A stretch of 64,000 bases of DNA from Misgurnus anguillicaudatus. Lineage: Eukaryota > Chordata > Actinopteri > Cypriniformes > Cobitidae. Of the stretch, positions 1 to 12,239 are shown piece by piece. The stretch is from positions 26,061,501 through 26,125,500 of the forward strand of contig NC_073348.2 in the NCBI RefSeq assembly GCF_027580225.2, written 5' to 3'. A program made the position numbers and the translations under genes. The notes below the pieces were generated by a model that saw nothing but the letters and a program-made list of their open reading frames with translations, ran no database searches and was not told the DNA's origin. Position 1 is the first letter of the stretch. The number at the start of each line of letters is the position of its first letter.

Positions 1-140
1 AGTGGATGTAAAAATTGATTTCCTCTTAAGTTAACATAGGTGTCCTAGTAGAGTAGTTCATCATATTAAAGATGGGCATAAATGTTTAACAACCAGACAA
101 TGTTCAAATCTAGCAAACCTCTAGTAAAAAAAAATTGTTT

Positions 141-240
141 TTAAAGCGCACCTATTTCACTGCTTAAAAAGTGTGTATTTGGTATAATACAATGTGTTTG
201 CATGGTTTAAGGTTCAAAAAACATTCAAAAACATTGAAAA
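141..240 (+). repeat. Partial interspersed repeat, same family as 7612-7850
   Basis: The stretch containing TTTGGTATAATACAATGTG also occurs in reverse complement near 7775-7835, with the same flanking words (CCTATTTCA upstream, TTTGCATGG/TTTGCGTAG downstream). The two are therefore inverted partial copies of one dispersed repeat about 7.6 kb apart. I recognise the family from memory as a common cyprinid DNA-type repeat, not from a search. Only one end is present here. Confidence 0.6.
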
Positions 241-334
241 ACAAAGTCTGGAGTAAATGGGAACATTAATTTAAAAACTTTTACTTATCATTTAACACTT
301 TTTGTAACATAATTTAAAAAATTAGTCCTAAAAA

Positions 335-905
335 ATCTCATTACCGCAACAGTCAGAAAACATCAACACTGACATATTTTCAAAATGACATGACAAACCT
401 GAAAGAACATAATTGGGAGATTCTGCACATGCATTTAAAATCAAAGTATTATGCTTCTATTAATTAAATTAACATTTAATAAGCATCTGTTGCGGTAATG
501 ATAATCAAAATGTCGTGTAAGCATCCTGACAAGACAATATTTCAAATTAACTGTAAAAAAATGATCTTACCTGGTAGCCATCTTGAAGTAACTGGTCCAT
601 GTGCTTGGTCACTCAAAATCAAACTTTATCAAAATTCTGTATGTGTGCTTAAACTGTTCTCAAAAAGTGTTGCGGAGGATGAGAACATCAGGCATGGACA
701 CATCATTTTCCTAATTTTTCTTCATTATTATTATACATGAATATTCAGTAAATATTTTTTCTGTCATCTAAAGTAGTCTAGCAAAACATCCATGTATTTT
801 TTTTCTTAATATTTTTGTGTTAATTTGATTAAATTACAACATAACGCATGTTCAAACACAGCCGGACACATTGCGGTAATCAGAATTTCAGCAGAAAATG
901 AGATA
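335..905. repeat. AT-rich stretch with a recurring GCGGTAAT word
   Basis: The word TTGCGGTAAT or its complement occurs near 340, 488 and 870, with a decayed version near 670 (TTGCGGAGGATGAGAAC), spaced about 150-200 bp apart. This looks like a degenerate low-order repeat or an old dispersed element. I see no TIRs and no coding potential. Confidence 0.35.
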
Positions 906-2790
906 AAATTTACAATGATAAATTCTTATGTTGAAATCACACATTGTGCAAGGTAGAACACAGTATTGTGTTAATTCTGATGCTTTTTAATGTTACTATA
1001 TTACACATTTTAAAGCTAAAATCATTAGTGCCGTGGTGTTTCAATGGTTTTGTGAGAATCACCCAATTATGATAATGTCGGTCTTTTCTATGTCACCAAT
1101 CCCAGGAAGTAAACTGTTGCCTACAATCTGTTTGTTTGTTGTAGTCTGAGAAAAGAGATTCACGTTGGAGACGATAACTCGCATCATTGTTTACTTTGAG
1201 GTTCGTACCCTTTGCATATAGTTAACATGTACACACTTACACACCAAAGGAAATCATAGGGTCTTTTTAATTGTACCACCGTTTGGACTGTTCATGATGC
1301 CATCTTCTCTGTCAGGTTTCCAAATGTAGACCTTTCTGATCATTGAGTGAAATCTTTCGTTTAATTTAGTTGTGTTTTTATAATTGTTGCAGCATGGACA
1401 TGTTTGAGGTAAAGTGCCTCTTTTCTGTTTTTTGCACCTGCTGATGTACCACAGGTGTTCGTTTTAGGCCCTAGTGAGGCTCATTATGGCCTGATATCTG
1501 TCTCTTGCAGCCCTGGATGCACTAGTGTATTTATTGCTTTGGAAATGAATCAGTTTGATTGATTGCTTTCATCACTGATAATGGCCCTTTTTCTCCTGGC
1601 CTGCCAGAGACGATGATGCTGCTGGCACTTTAGGGCCCTCTCGGTCATTATGTTCAGTGTACAAAATGTACAGCATTAAAGGATGATGTGCCTGCCTGTG
1701 ATATGTGAAATATTTTATGTCTACACTCAGAGACACGAATCTCTGTTTAATTTCGTTCGTGACTTCTCCGGGTCAGGGACCACCTCTGACCTTCTTACAA
1801 AATAAATCCGAAATTGCATTTGTTAAGGGCCAAGCCAGGTAATTGTGTTGGCTTTCTGCATTTCTCCTTATAAGTAAACATGTCATATCACCTTTGCCTT
1901 CCGCCGAAAGAGAGGCACTAATTTTTGCTGCCTCATTTATTCCAGCCTTCTTAATATTCCCTTCCTCAGACATTGTTTTTGATAAAGCTCATTTCTATTC
2001 AGACTGCTGCTCACAGGGGACTGGATAAATGCAATGCTTAAATAGGGTGGTGAGGAAAAAAACAAAAGTAACGTTATTTAGAGTGTACATTTGAATGAGA
2101 TGCCATACACCAATTAAGCCCATTCTGATGCAGGTGCGCCTGTGAGGAATGCATAAACGCGCTCTTTGGTGAACTTCTGTATGTAACTTTTTTGCATCGA
2201 ACTTAAAACGTGCTGTCATGGGGACCAGGAATTGATTATGCTGCAGCCTGCCTCTGTGATATGTATGAGGAGCAGTTGGTTAGCATGCGCTGGCAGAAGT
2301 GTTGTCAAGCATTGTCAAGTTGCACACCTACACAGGTTGTTTTCTTTCCTGTGAAACGCATTTGTGAGATGCAGGTGGTGGTTGTTTGGTAGTGAGCTTA
2401 TGTGTCACTTTTTCAGCCTCTAGGATTCAAATATTTTATGTGTAAATCTTGGTATGCTTTTCATGGCTAGGAAGCCTAGGACCAGTGAGCTTATATTGAG
2501 CCTTTTCATATTGAGCCATTCCCTGTCTGCCAAATGACTGCATGATTATATGCTGTTGCAATTTGTCTTCACGAATGTCAAGAAACACATAAACAGTTCA
2601 ATCTGAACTGATTACATTACAAAATATCTTTCTACACTGTTGGCGAGTTGTTTTTTCTTGTTTGAAACATACGTCTTACTAATAACTTATTGCTAAGTAT
2701 GCAGAAGTAAAGTGAATTCATTTAATATATATTTAATATATGTAAATTTAGCTTAGGCTTATGCATGTTAAGGTTTTTTTTTCATATTCA
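906..2790. other. Unique-looking non-coding sequence
   Basis: I find no TIR element, SINE head or convincing reading frame. The part at about 1560-2030 has a balanced composition, no internal repetition and no transposon landmarks, so it is a candidate for conserved non-coding DNA (see findings). The only short open frames here lie on both strands with no recognisable domain. Confidence 0.5.
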
Positions 2791-3234
2791 TATTCTTTAA
2801 GAAACATATGAAGAGTTTGAACACCATTTTTTTTTTTAAACGAGTTACCGCCAAAATCAGTATTGTATCTGATCAGTATTAAAAATAAATTCTTAATTTT
2901 ACGCAAAATCCAATATTCGCAGTGTAATTCTGTAATTTTTTTCTCCCTTTTGTCCCAAAACACAATAAACGCCACTCCTCCTTCTCTGCAGAATGCAATA
3001 AATCCGCTCAACAAATCACAGCGCACCATTCCACCCATTGTAAACAATAATGGTGGCACTTTGAATACACACAGAATCCTAGTTTTCCTCATCTACCTTG
3101 TACTTTGTGATCAACAAACAAACGAAAACAAAATAAGACTTTTGATGGCATTGATAAACCTGTGTTGGTTTTCTGTAGCGGGAAAGAAACGTAAGCCACT
3201 TGTTGAATCGGGCGACAGAAAAATGTTGGCTGTT

Positions 3235-3369
3235 GCTTGTTCTCATAAGACAGCATTAAGTTTCTGTCATGCTAACACATTGACCGCAGGGGATCTTATG
3301 AAAAACTTTCCATTATTTTACTCGAAGTTACAGAAAATCGAGAAGGAACAAACCATTTCACAGCCGATC
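3235..3369 (+). repeat. Direct repeat copy 1 (135 bp)
   Basis: It starts at GCTTGTTCTCA and ends at CAGCCGATC. It aligns end to end with 3831-3965 at equal length with roughly 15 percent mismatches. It includes the well-conserved words GCTAACACATTGACC and GGGGATCTTATGAAAAAC. Confidence 0.75.
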
Positions 3370-3830
3370 TGAGAAAAATTCTCAGAGGTCCTCTGTGTTT
3401 TTCTCTGACGACCTCCGTAAAAATTCCAGAGCAATTTACATGTTTTTCGCCGAACTCAGAGGTCCTCTGAGAAATCCCGTCCGAATGCAAATGTCTGTGT
3501 TTGCCCGCAATATCTTTTGAAAACGCGGTTCATTTCGTGTTTTGGCCAACGTGATCTGCCGTAAGGTTTTACTAATGCGCGTATATTGTATTTCCTGTGT
3601 CTTGTTCATTCAGATATGAATGTTTTTCGCATTCGGCAAAATAAAATAATGAAATCAAGACGAGCTGTATATGTTAAGACTGGCCACTGTAATATCATTA
3701 ACATTATAAGAAACTATTAATTAATTAATTAATGGTAATGTTAATTAATAAATATAATAAATTGTTATTAATCATTATTTCTTCATTTCGTTGGGTTTAT
3801 TATACGCAGACAGTTATATAAAACACATAG

Positions 3831-3965
3831 GCTTGTTCTCACACGACAGCATCAAGCTTCTGTCATGCTAACACATTGACCCCAGGGGATCTTATGAAAA
3901 ACTTTCCATTATTTTACTCAATGTCAACGAAAATCAAGCCGGACCTAAATTTTTTACAGCCGATC
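3831..3965 (+). repeat. Direct repeat copy 2 (135 bp)
   Basis: This is the second copy of the segment at 3235-3369, in the same orientation, starting 596 bp downstream. The equal length without net indels suggests that the intervening 461 bp was inserted or duplicated as a block. Confidence 0.75.
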
Positions 3966-4445
3966 GCTGTCAAAAAAATTCAGCGACGACGTCCAAAGGA
4001 TGACAGCAGCAATGTTCTTAATATGACAAAGTTAGTGTTTTGGTTAATGCCATTAATGTTTTTTTTGTCAGTGTATATCACTAGTCAACTAAATGAATAT
4101 AACATCGCAAAGATGAATGCACATTTACAGTGTATACTGCTTTAATAGATTTATAGCATTTTGAAAAAAAAAACTTGTCCTGGATTTATTGCATTTTGTG
4201 GAAAAAATAATCAGTTTTTATAATAAATCTTTGAAAATCTAATTATGGATTTAAATTTTTAATGTTATTATAGCCTAAAGATGCTATGTGAATGTTTGTA
4301 ACAGAAAATAGTGGTTTTCGTCTTGTCACTTTCTTGGTATAGAAAACACGTTTTTACCCAAATTGGTCAAAATGGATTTATTGCATTTTGGAACCAAACT
4401 CTTCATATTTACTTGCAAAGACAAGCTGAAATTAAAATTTAGGCA

Positions 4446-5180
4446 CTAACAAATAAATAGTAAATAATAGATGACAGAAAGATTGCAAGTACTAGAAGGC
4501 TCTTATAGTTTAAACCTGTAAGCGTTGGTTTGAAAAGATATGTGTTTGTTTCTCCTCACTGCATATGGATTTCTGCTTGGTCTAAGGCTGAAATAGTGTT
4601 CTCCATCATCTCCAAATCGGGGCTTATAGCTTTTTATTTACACCTGAGATAGATTTGCTTTTAGCAGATAAATCTTTATTTATAGCCACTGCAGTGGATT
4701 CACAATTGCTGGAAAACAGAGCAGCTTTTGCACTCAAGACCAGTGGTGAGGGAAAGAGAGCAGGAGGCAGCCATCTTCCAGTGCCGAACCAGGATTCACC
4801 AGCATGCTTGCGCTGCATCAGACACTTATTATTCATGAGTGTATTTTCTCTTTGTTTTCCAGAAGCCCCAGGTAAAGATTCACCTGGACTATTCTACACA
4901 ATGCTAAAGAAAATAGGATTTGGTTATAAAATGACTTTATGAATGCTGTGGTGTCATCAGCTTCCTGAGGAGATATCCTGATTGGTGACTGTTTAATCCC
5001 TCTTGGACATTTCATAAACTGATTAGTTTCTCTTATTTTCCCTCATAACAGAAGTCACTGCTTGATGATTCTTGTTTTCATTTTTACAAAAAGTTTGCAA
5101 GCAAAAGTCAAACATTTCAATAAGAACTTTATGATGAGCATTGCTTATCAAATTAGTAAGGAATAATTGACTTATATCCT
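4446..5180. other. Unique-looking non-coding sequence
   Basis: I see no repeat or gene signature. Short open frames exist on both strands but have no recognisable domain. Confidence 0.4.
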
Positions 5181-5189
5181 TTGAATTAT

Positions 5190-5400
5190 TCAAAAATAAT
5201 GCACACCCAAGGCGTTAATGCACTGCAATTATTACGCTTATACTATGGTTACCACAGAAATTGCTAAGACATTGCTGTGGTGTTTATTTTAAGACATTTG
5301 ACAGGATAGGTGTGCGTTTATCGAAAAATAATGCATACCCTTGAAATATTTCTCAACCAATCAGAATAAAGCATCCAACACCCTGTGGTATAAAACTAAA
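5190..5400. repeat. Dispersed repeat with inverted AATAATGCA words
   Basis: AAAATAATGCACACCC (about 5192) and AAAATAATGCATACCC (about 5325) bracket a segment containing GGTTACCACAG, followed by CCAATCAGAATAAAGCAT. This arrangement matches a repeat I recall from cyprinid genomes. Class and exact ends are not determined. Confidence 0.45.
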
Positions 5401-5635
5401 TAATCAGAACTATTCTTTCCATATTAACTAAGCTCTAATGTAAACATTTGGTTTAATAGAGAATAAAGGTGCATAGACCAGAAATTCCCATCTGAATAAA
5501 GCATGAAAGAGGACTTAACACACTATTAATGGATGCAGTTTTTCATAAAAATAATTGGATAACAATTTGTTTCAAAAATCATGTGTCTCTGTATTTACAG
5601 TATTCCTGTTGATGCTTAATGAACTGAGTAGTATA

Positions 5636-5765
5636 ATTGTACTCATGGTGGACACAACTCAAAGCTGGAATCAAACCCCCATCTCCCATACAAGTACCAC
5701 TGCTTAATGCATCTGGAGCATGTGTGCTAAATACTAGACCAATAGCTTCATTGACCTTATTGGTT
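5636..5765 (-). repeat. tRNA-derived SINE fragment
   Basis: Read on the minus strand, this has an A-box-like TGGTCTAGTAT followed after about 60 bp by a good B box, GGTTTGATTCC (plus-strand GGAATCAAACC near 5668). These are the internal RNA polymerase III promoter elements of a tRNA-derived SINE. No V-domain-like tail is visible, so it is probably truncated. Confidence 0.5.
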
Positions 5766-6467
5766 CCAAGCAAGCGTGAGAAAAAACTCACTATTAGGAA
5801 AAAGAGCAGGTCAATATCTTAAACTATCTGAGTCAGGCAAAGACTTGAGCCCCTGAGAGTCCCCGGTGGCAAATCCAGAAGACAAAAACAGGCCTTGTGT
5901 CCTCATCTTTCTTCTTTAATTGGGTGAATTAACGATGAAGATGCGGTTTGTGTCAGCAGCAGGTCAGCAAGAAGTTTCTCTGTTTTTCTGGCTTTCTCAT
6001 TCATAATGGGGTGTTTCTTCAACCACAAGATCTTTTAGTTTTGTAAACTTTTAGAAAATGAACTTCATTAAAACAATATACTCCCACTTCTTGTCTACTA
6101 ACAGTGTCCAACAATGGGTTTACATAAAAGAGAATTTTGCCATTTGTGTCCAATGGAAATGCTGACAGTAAACATTGAAACGGTTTATGTAGCACATTTT
6201 TGAAATCATATTTGTATACTTTGATTTCATTAAAGACCGACTGAAGTGCTGTGAAATGTGCAGCTGTGTTCTATGCGTTGGCATCGTTTCCACTGATACA
6301 GAAAGTTGCATGGGCGGGGCATACTGATTGGCCCCTCCCCCTTTCTTAAAATAGCCAGTAACTTTCAGTTTTCCTCACAGCTTAAAAATAAATATAAAGC
6401 TAAAGTGCAAAAAGATGTCATGAAAATCTATAAGTCTGATTAGAGGTAGTGAGAGACTGTGGGCTCT

Positions 6468-7460
6468 GTCATACACCCGGCGCAATGCAGTGCAATGCAC
6501 AATGCAAGTGTCTTTTGCTAATTTCAACCCTGTGCAATGATCATTTTTACGTTTAGCACCACGTTGTTTAAATAGCAAATGGATTTGCGCCCAATTTTGC
6601 GCCCATGGGCGTTCTGGTCTGAAAACGAGGCACATTGTTCAGGCACATTGTTGGCGCGTTGCTATTTTGAGGCAACTAAAATAGACCACACCACTGACCA
6701 AGAAAAACCTGGTCTAAAGTCAATGGCGCAATATTGTTTTTGTTATTTAAAGTAATAACAAAAGTAAAGTAATACGTGCCTATAAACGGGAAGACAATGC
6801 TGGTTTGCTTATCACAAACATGGATGCGCAGCAGTACAAAAACACCTTTAAATATGAAAAATTAAAGGATTAAAATGTAAAAGATTATTATTGAGTCTCT
6901 TGGACATAAATGAGAACCGATTATAAAACGTTGACCTGTAGCCTGTTAAGTAATTAAATGGTTTGCTTTAAACAAATGCAAATATTTTTAAATGTTTTTT
7001 AAATGCTACCTCACGGATTTATTGTATATGATGATGCTGGCGTTGTCCGAGTGCTGAAACGGCTCTCCGCACATTTGTAAATTCTTAAATTTCTTAAAGT
7101 ATTTTTAGAGTTCAAACCTTTTCTTGCATATATGCAAATTATTTTATGAGATTACCATTGCTATTACTTCTATGACTGAAAGAAAACGACTTTTAAAGGT
7201 TTTACTTAAAAAATATCAATTTCAATAAAAATGAAAAGAACAACATTATTTACATTAACATTATTCTTAAACTCTTCTTCTTCCTCCACTTAGTTTTTCA
7301 GTTTACAAATTCCGCTTTCTAAATTGGGATTAGGCATGGCGCCAGCACAACTTGCTTTTAAAGAGGATAAGAGCTGATACTCTCATTGGTTTATTGCACG
7401 TTACTCCCAAAACACACCCATTACTCAATAGGAGAATAGGAACAACCCTTTCAATTTTCT
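6468..7460. repeat. DNA transposon remnant with GGCGC-rich ends
   Basis: The left part opens with CACCCGGCGCAATGC. The right part contains ATGGCGCCAGCAC followed by ATTGGTTTATTGCACGTTAC. I recall this pairing from a dispersed fish element that often looks PIF/Harbinger-like, but the right terminus here is eroded and I cannot see a clean 3-bp TSD. The AT-rich interior has no transposase frame. Confidence 0.4.
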
Positions 7461-7611
7461 TGGACTACAACAAACACACAGATTGTGGGCAACATTTTAC
7501 TTCCTGTGATTGCTGATGTAGACAAGAACGACATTATCATAATTCCTCCCGCTTCAGACTCACAGCCTGTAAGTTAACTCCTGTTAGCATTGCATTGTGA
7601 GTGAACCTTTC

Positions 7612-7850
7612 AAACATGGTAAGGAGCGTCACATTTCCGGCTGACGTCAGAGGTATTCAGACCATTCACAACGTACAGATTAGCTGACCAATCAGAGTTT
7701 TTCAAATCCGTGCATTTCAGGAAGGGGGTGAAATCTGGAGCTACAAAAATAATGTGTAGCCACAAACTACGCAAACACATTGTATTATACCAAATACACA
7801 AAATAAAGTTTTTTTTTAGCAATGAAATAGGTACTCTTTAATAGGAACAA
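7612..7850 (-). repeat. Interspersed repeat, inverted relative to 141-240
   Basis: It runs from CATGGTAAGGAGCGTCAC to AATGAAATAGGTACTC. On the minus strand it ends in the same TTTGGTATAATACAATGTG block as 141-240. The segment CTGACCAATCAGAG inside is typical of the family as I remember it. It is more complete than the copy at the window start. Confidence 0.6.
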
Positions 7851-7859
7851 CCTCTGGGA

Positions 7860-9470
7860 CATAAAAGTGCTTGTAACTGATGAACCACCCAATGTTTCAA
7901 TTAAAGGCCCATTAGTGCAAAAGTGGCGGCTACTATACTCCACAATCAAATTCTGCTGACATTAAATCATCAGCACTTTTTTGGTCTCTGGAGTCAATGT
8001 TTACCTCTCTCTCCACTCCAAAGCTAAGCCATACTTGTGATCTTGGATTTTACTGCCTCTGGATGTTTGCACGAGAGCTATTTAAATGGTGAAAGACCCT
8101 TTGTGATTCCTTTATGATTTCATGGGGGACGCCAGGGGCTGAAACCGGAGCTGTGTTTTCATCCGTGCGTATTTGCGCAGGAACGCTGTGTCATGATGTC
8201 TCGGCTCACCCGGGGGCTGCGGGTGGGTTGGTAAAAATCCATGCGAGCACCTTCGTTCCTCTAACAATCACTTTCGTGTTCCCCATGCACATCTTATGAA
8301 GCCCCTTTCCTCAAAAGCGTTGAGTTTCTTCAATGCTCACTTTCAAAGGACAGGACTGAGTAGCAAAGTGTAGCATCTCTATTGAATGAAATCTTTCAGG
8401 GAATGGACGGAGTTGAGGCACGCAAAGCTTTTGTACCACGGTCGCCTTAAATCATTGTTATTAGAGAGTGACGGAAAGCTTGTTATTATATCTGAAATGG
8501 CAGTGTGCGGCGTTCCCCGCATATCCTTTCTGCAAGTCACTGCCTCCAGCAGAGCCGAGATAAGCGGTCTGTTTGACCGCCGGACTGAATAGGCGATGGC
8601 CTTCTGAAAGGATTTGCTCAGGGGGTGATTAAGTTGCTCCCTTCGCTCCACAGGGGTCATATTTTCCCGTCCTTATGTCCAGCTGTGCTGACAGACCTCT
8701 GAAAAAAGTCTTTTGGATCGCAGCATGCGGCCCGTCAGAACTAACAGAGTGAGCTTAAAGCCTTGAAATAACCACATTCAAAGCTTGATTGTTTTTCTTT
8801 CCTTAGCCTCGTGTAATATTAATTCTGCCTCTTTGTTAGCTAATCCTTAAAGACGTAGAGGGAAAATTGTAATACTTTTTTATTGCTTAGGGGATTTAAT
8901 GAGGTTCTCGGTTGTAACGTTTAAGTATTACCTCGTCGCAGATGTTTCTCCCAGAAGTGCTTTGAAGAAATATAGGTGGACACAAATGAGAAAATGGTCG
9001 ATATACAGTAAAAGTAAAAAGCTTGTATAGTATGGTATGGGGTTGGCATAATTAAGGTACTTTGCTATGAAGACTTTGAGTTCATATTTAAATCTTTGGC
9101 TTTTATACAGCATTTATGCATTTGACCGATGCTTTGAACCAGTGTGACTTATTTATAATGTATTCAAGGTAAAAACATTTTATCCCTTTTCACCCATGAA
9201 CTTTTTCTTCAAATTTAAGCACATTGTTGAGAACTTCTGAAACAGTTAGCTGAAGCTCGTCTCAGTGCTGTCATCTGATATATTAAATAGCTTTAATATT
9301 TTCTTTCCAATGGGGACATTGCTAACATTTTTTAATCGTTCTTTCGTTTATTCACCTGACAGGTTGTAAAAGTAGTTGATTGTGCAGTCTGGTCATTTAT
9401 GTTAATCTGTAGATCATCAAAAATAGATTGCACTCTTTTTCATTATGGCTCCCTCTTTCTGTCTGTTTGA
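7860..9470. other. Unique-looking non-coding sequence
   Basis: No TIR element or SINE is apparent. About 8100-8700 has a higher GC content than its surroundings and many short open frames on both strands, none with a recognisable domain. Confidence 0.45.

Positions 9471-9518
<48 letters not shown>
9471..9518. repeat. (CT)n microsatellite
   Basis: A pure CT dinucleotide run of about 22 units. It is likely to be polymorphic. Confidence 0.95.
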
Positions 9519-9520
<2 letters not shown>

Positions 9521-9889
9521 GATTAAGAACAGTGTTTTGAGGGGGCACTTGACAGCACCCATCACGCTGTTGTTCTTCAAGTTTTAATGAGCACTTTAAA
9601 CTCCCAGCGGATCCCAAATAAGCGGTTCCCAACGGTAATTACTCTTAACACTGCCATGAATATGCACACCGAAGCCCCAGCTGGGCCCAGCACTCTTTAC
9701 ATTCAAACATGGGCATTTAAACTCAAAGGTCTGACACTCTTTAACAATTATACTCTACATGAAATGGATGGGCAACTATGGCAAGAGGCAATATGTACTG
9801 TCCTATTTTTATACTGGTATTCTTTTATACTGGCATTTTATGCTGAAAATTCAAACTTTTGTTTCAAACTTGTATACATTTCTTTGTTA

Positions 9890-10104
9890 TGCTGAACAGA
9901 AAGGAAGATATTTTGAGGCATTTTTGTAAACAAACTGTTTTTCAGCACAATTGACATCCATAGCATTTTTCTTCCCTACTATGGCAGCCAATGATGTTCT
10001 TGATTGCAAATGTCTTCCTTTGTGTTCAGCAGAACAAAGAAATGTAAATTGAGGGTGAGTAAATAATAACAGAATTTTCATTTTTGGGTAAACCATCCCT
10101 GGAA
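9890..10104. mobile_element. MITE fragment, right end (GGGTGAGTAAAT family)
   Basis: It ends in TTGAGGGTGAGTAAATAAT, then CAGAATTTTCATTTTTGGG and a decayed CCATCCCT terminus. This is the complement of the terminus at 63962-64000 (AAAGGGATAGTTCAC). The family is extremely abundant in cyprinids. The left end is missing or too degraded to see. Confidence 0.6.
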
Positions 10105-10708
10105 ATAGACCCTGTTTTCAAAAGACTCAAGAAAGTATCAAAATTATTATTAACTACCATGGCAGTAAATTTGAACATTAAAATTAAATATACAAACAAT
10201 TCCAGTATTGCAGATGTAACATTTGCAGTCAAAATTTGAAATATAAATTCTTAGAAAATACATTTATTGCTAATAAATTGAACCATTTGTTTATATTTTC
10301 AGTTTTACATAAGACTCTGAATATTGACAACAAGTTATATGTGCCAATTTTATTCATTTGTTACAGTGAAAATATTTAGAAACTTTTTGGAACAACATAA
10401 AGATTAAAAAATAATGTAAATTAAATCTTATTGTAGATGAGTTGCGTTATAAAAAATATCAGTCTTTACTATTTCAGATGATAGTAATATATGTATGTGA
10501 TCAAAAAGGACAAAAGTTTTGGGGATATAATATACTTTGTAAGTACTCTGTGAACTAAAATCCACAAACCCAAAGCAATGAGTGTAACAATCTTAATGGG
10601 GTTTTTTTTGTGAAAAATTGTGAAACCCCAGTTGTCACTGTAACTATACCCTTTTAAAGGTCCCTATATTTATCAATAGTAACAGATATACATTAAGTAC
10701 CAATATGT

Positions 10709-11216
10709 CAACCCTATATCACGAAATTACGTACCTATAGGCACGTATGGACCAACGTGACAATGTCACGTTTTGCCGCGTTTGAGAGTGAGCATGTCAT
10801 GCTTTTCTGTTTGTGTCACTGTCACGTATTGGTAACTCAACTTTTTTGTCCTATTTTCAAACCATTGTCGCTTCGGTTTAGGGTTAGATTTGGTGCTTGC
10901 ATTATGTATCATTTTAAGTATTGGTTTATAAAAAAAGATACATGACTTATTCTTTTATATTTTCTAAACTTTAACCAATTGTCGCCCGACGTTGGGGTTA
11001 GAGTTGGGTTTGGGTAGGGATGTCATTTTATGTAAATCTAACCCTAAATCGAAGCGACAATGGTAAGAAATTAGGGCAAAAAATTTGAGTAACCAATACG
11101 TGACGGTGACACAAACCGAAAAGCGTGACATGCTCACGCTCAAACGCGGCAAAACGTGACATTGTCACATTGGTCCATACGTACCTATATGTACGTAATT
11201 TCGTGATATTGGGTTG
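10709..11216. mobile_element. MITE with shared G-rich core, arm type C (508 bp)
   Basis: The element runs CAACCC...GGGTTG and is flanked by an imperfect 8-bp TSD, CAATATGT (10701-10708) and CAGTATGT (11217-11224). Long inverted arms (about 10709-10895 and 11028-11216) match each other closely and are made of short palindromes such as GTGACAATGTCAC. The centre carries the core also found at 18615, 47731 and 61384: ACCATTGTCGCTTCGG and, further on, CGTTGGGGTTAGAGTTGGG. It has no coding capacity. The 8-bp TSD would fit hAT, but the superfamily is not proven. Confidence 0.8.
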
Positions 11217-11604
11217 CAGTATGTACCTTTGAGATCTAAATATTATTTTACAATATTTATTTTATAACCATTTTATACATTTGAATTATTTAACGCTAAA
11301 GATAGGATCATGAGAAGAAAATTCACAAAATATGTTTTTAATAAACTTGCTTTAGCTACGTAACTAAAGACAAAATGGCATTAATAGGTTATTGCAGGTA
11401 GAAACATCAATTTCCTGCCTGCAGGAGAAGACAGATCTCTGTTCATTTTTCAGATGAGTGAACAAACATGAAGAGATGCTGTTTCGCAAAAATGTGTCAA
11501 AATGCTTGAAATAATAAGCAGAAATAACAACAGAGATTTCGACAGTTTCGTTTTTTCCTATTTCCGTAGGCCAGAAAATATTTCACACTTTTCAAACATA
11601 TATT

Positions 11605-11775
11605 CAAATGAAGGAAATAATTCACCTCCAAATGAAAACTCTGTCATTATTTACTCACCCTTTTGTCAATCCAAACCCATAAGCTGTTATTTTGTTCGGA
11701 TGCACAATTTTATAATGAGCAATAGGGGTTTGGAAGAACACAGGGGTGAAAAAAAATGACAGAATGACAGAACTT
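11605..11775. mobile_element. Decayed MITE, left end of the GGGATAGTTCAC family
   Basis: AATTCACCTCCAAATGAAAA followed by CTGTCATTATTTACTCACCC is a degraded version of the terminus at the window end. The right end survives only weakly (GGGGTGAAAAAAAATGACAG). Confidence 0.5.
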
Positions 11776-11912
11776 TGTGTGTAATTTAAGCAAATCAATT
11801 GGGTAATTAATATTTTTGTTTCAATGCGTTTGGGTTTACCCTTGAAACTGTTTTCCTTTCCTAAAAGTTATCCACACAAGTTGATCTACACAAGTTAATC
11901 CATACATAGGGT

Positions 11913-12082
11913 CAGTGGTGTAGTGGTGTCTGGAGAAGTGGGTATACTCTTAATTTATGCCCCCAGTAGAAGTGGGTATACTCTTAATTTATGTCCCCAG
12001 TAGAAGTGGGTATACCACATGCCATCAAATAAAGAGTTGGGTATACTCCGTATACCTGCGTATACCCTGCACTACACCACTG
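11913..12082. mobile_element. hAT-type non-autonomous element (170 bp)
   Basis: The inverted termini CAGTGGTGTAGTG and CACTACACCACTG are flanked by a perfect 8-bp TSD, CATAGGGT (11905-11912 and 12083-12090). An 8-bp TSD with CAG...CTG ends is diagnostic of hAT. The interior contains tandem copies of a unit of about 34 bp with the word AGAAGTGGGTATAC (three occurrences, the last diverging). No reading frame is possible; it would need a transposase from elsewhere. Confidence 0.92.
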
Positions 12083-12117
12083 CATAGGGTAGGGAAGGGC
12101 CATTTGGTATCTTCAAT

Positions 12118-12222
12118 TTTGGCCTGTGGGAGGAAACATGCAAACTCCTCAAAGAAAGGCCACGTGACCTAGCCGGGGCTCGAACCTGGGACCTTCTTGC
12201 TCTGAGCCACTGTGCCACCCTT
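12118..12222 (-). repeat. DANA-like tRNA-derived SINE fragment
   Basis: On the minus strand it starts GGGTGGCACAGTGGCTCAGAG, with a perfect B box GGTTCGAGCCC (plus strand 12176-12186), then the post-tRNA words GAGTTTGCATGTTTCCTCCC. This is the head of the zebrafish DANA-type SINE as I know it. The 3' body is missing. It sits 35 bp after the hAT element at 11913. Confidence 0.7.
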
Positions 12223-12239
12223 CTCAACTTTATTATTAC

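Larger units (their letters stand above)
2800..4445 (+). repeat. Old interspersed repeat block, DNA-transposon-like
   Basis: The block contains two copies of a 135-bp segment (3235-3369 and 3831-3965) and, further on, two copies of TGGATTTATTGCATTTTG (about 4179 and 4373). The sequence around 2950-3370 resembles a repeat I have seen in zebrafish introns. Short open frames across 2863-4145 read through the repeat but carry no recognisable transposase motif. The element boundaries and class are not determined. Confidence 0.5.
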
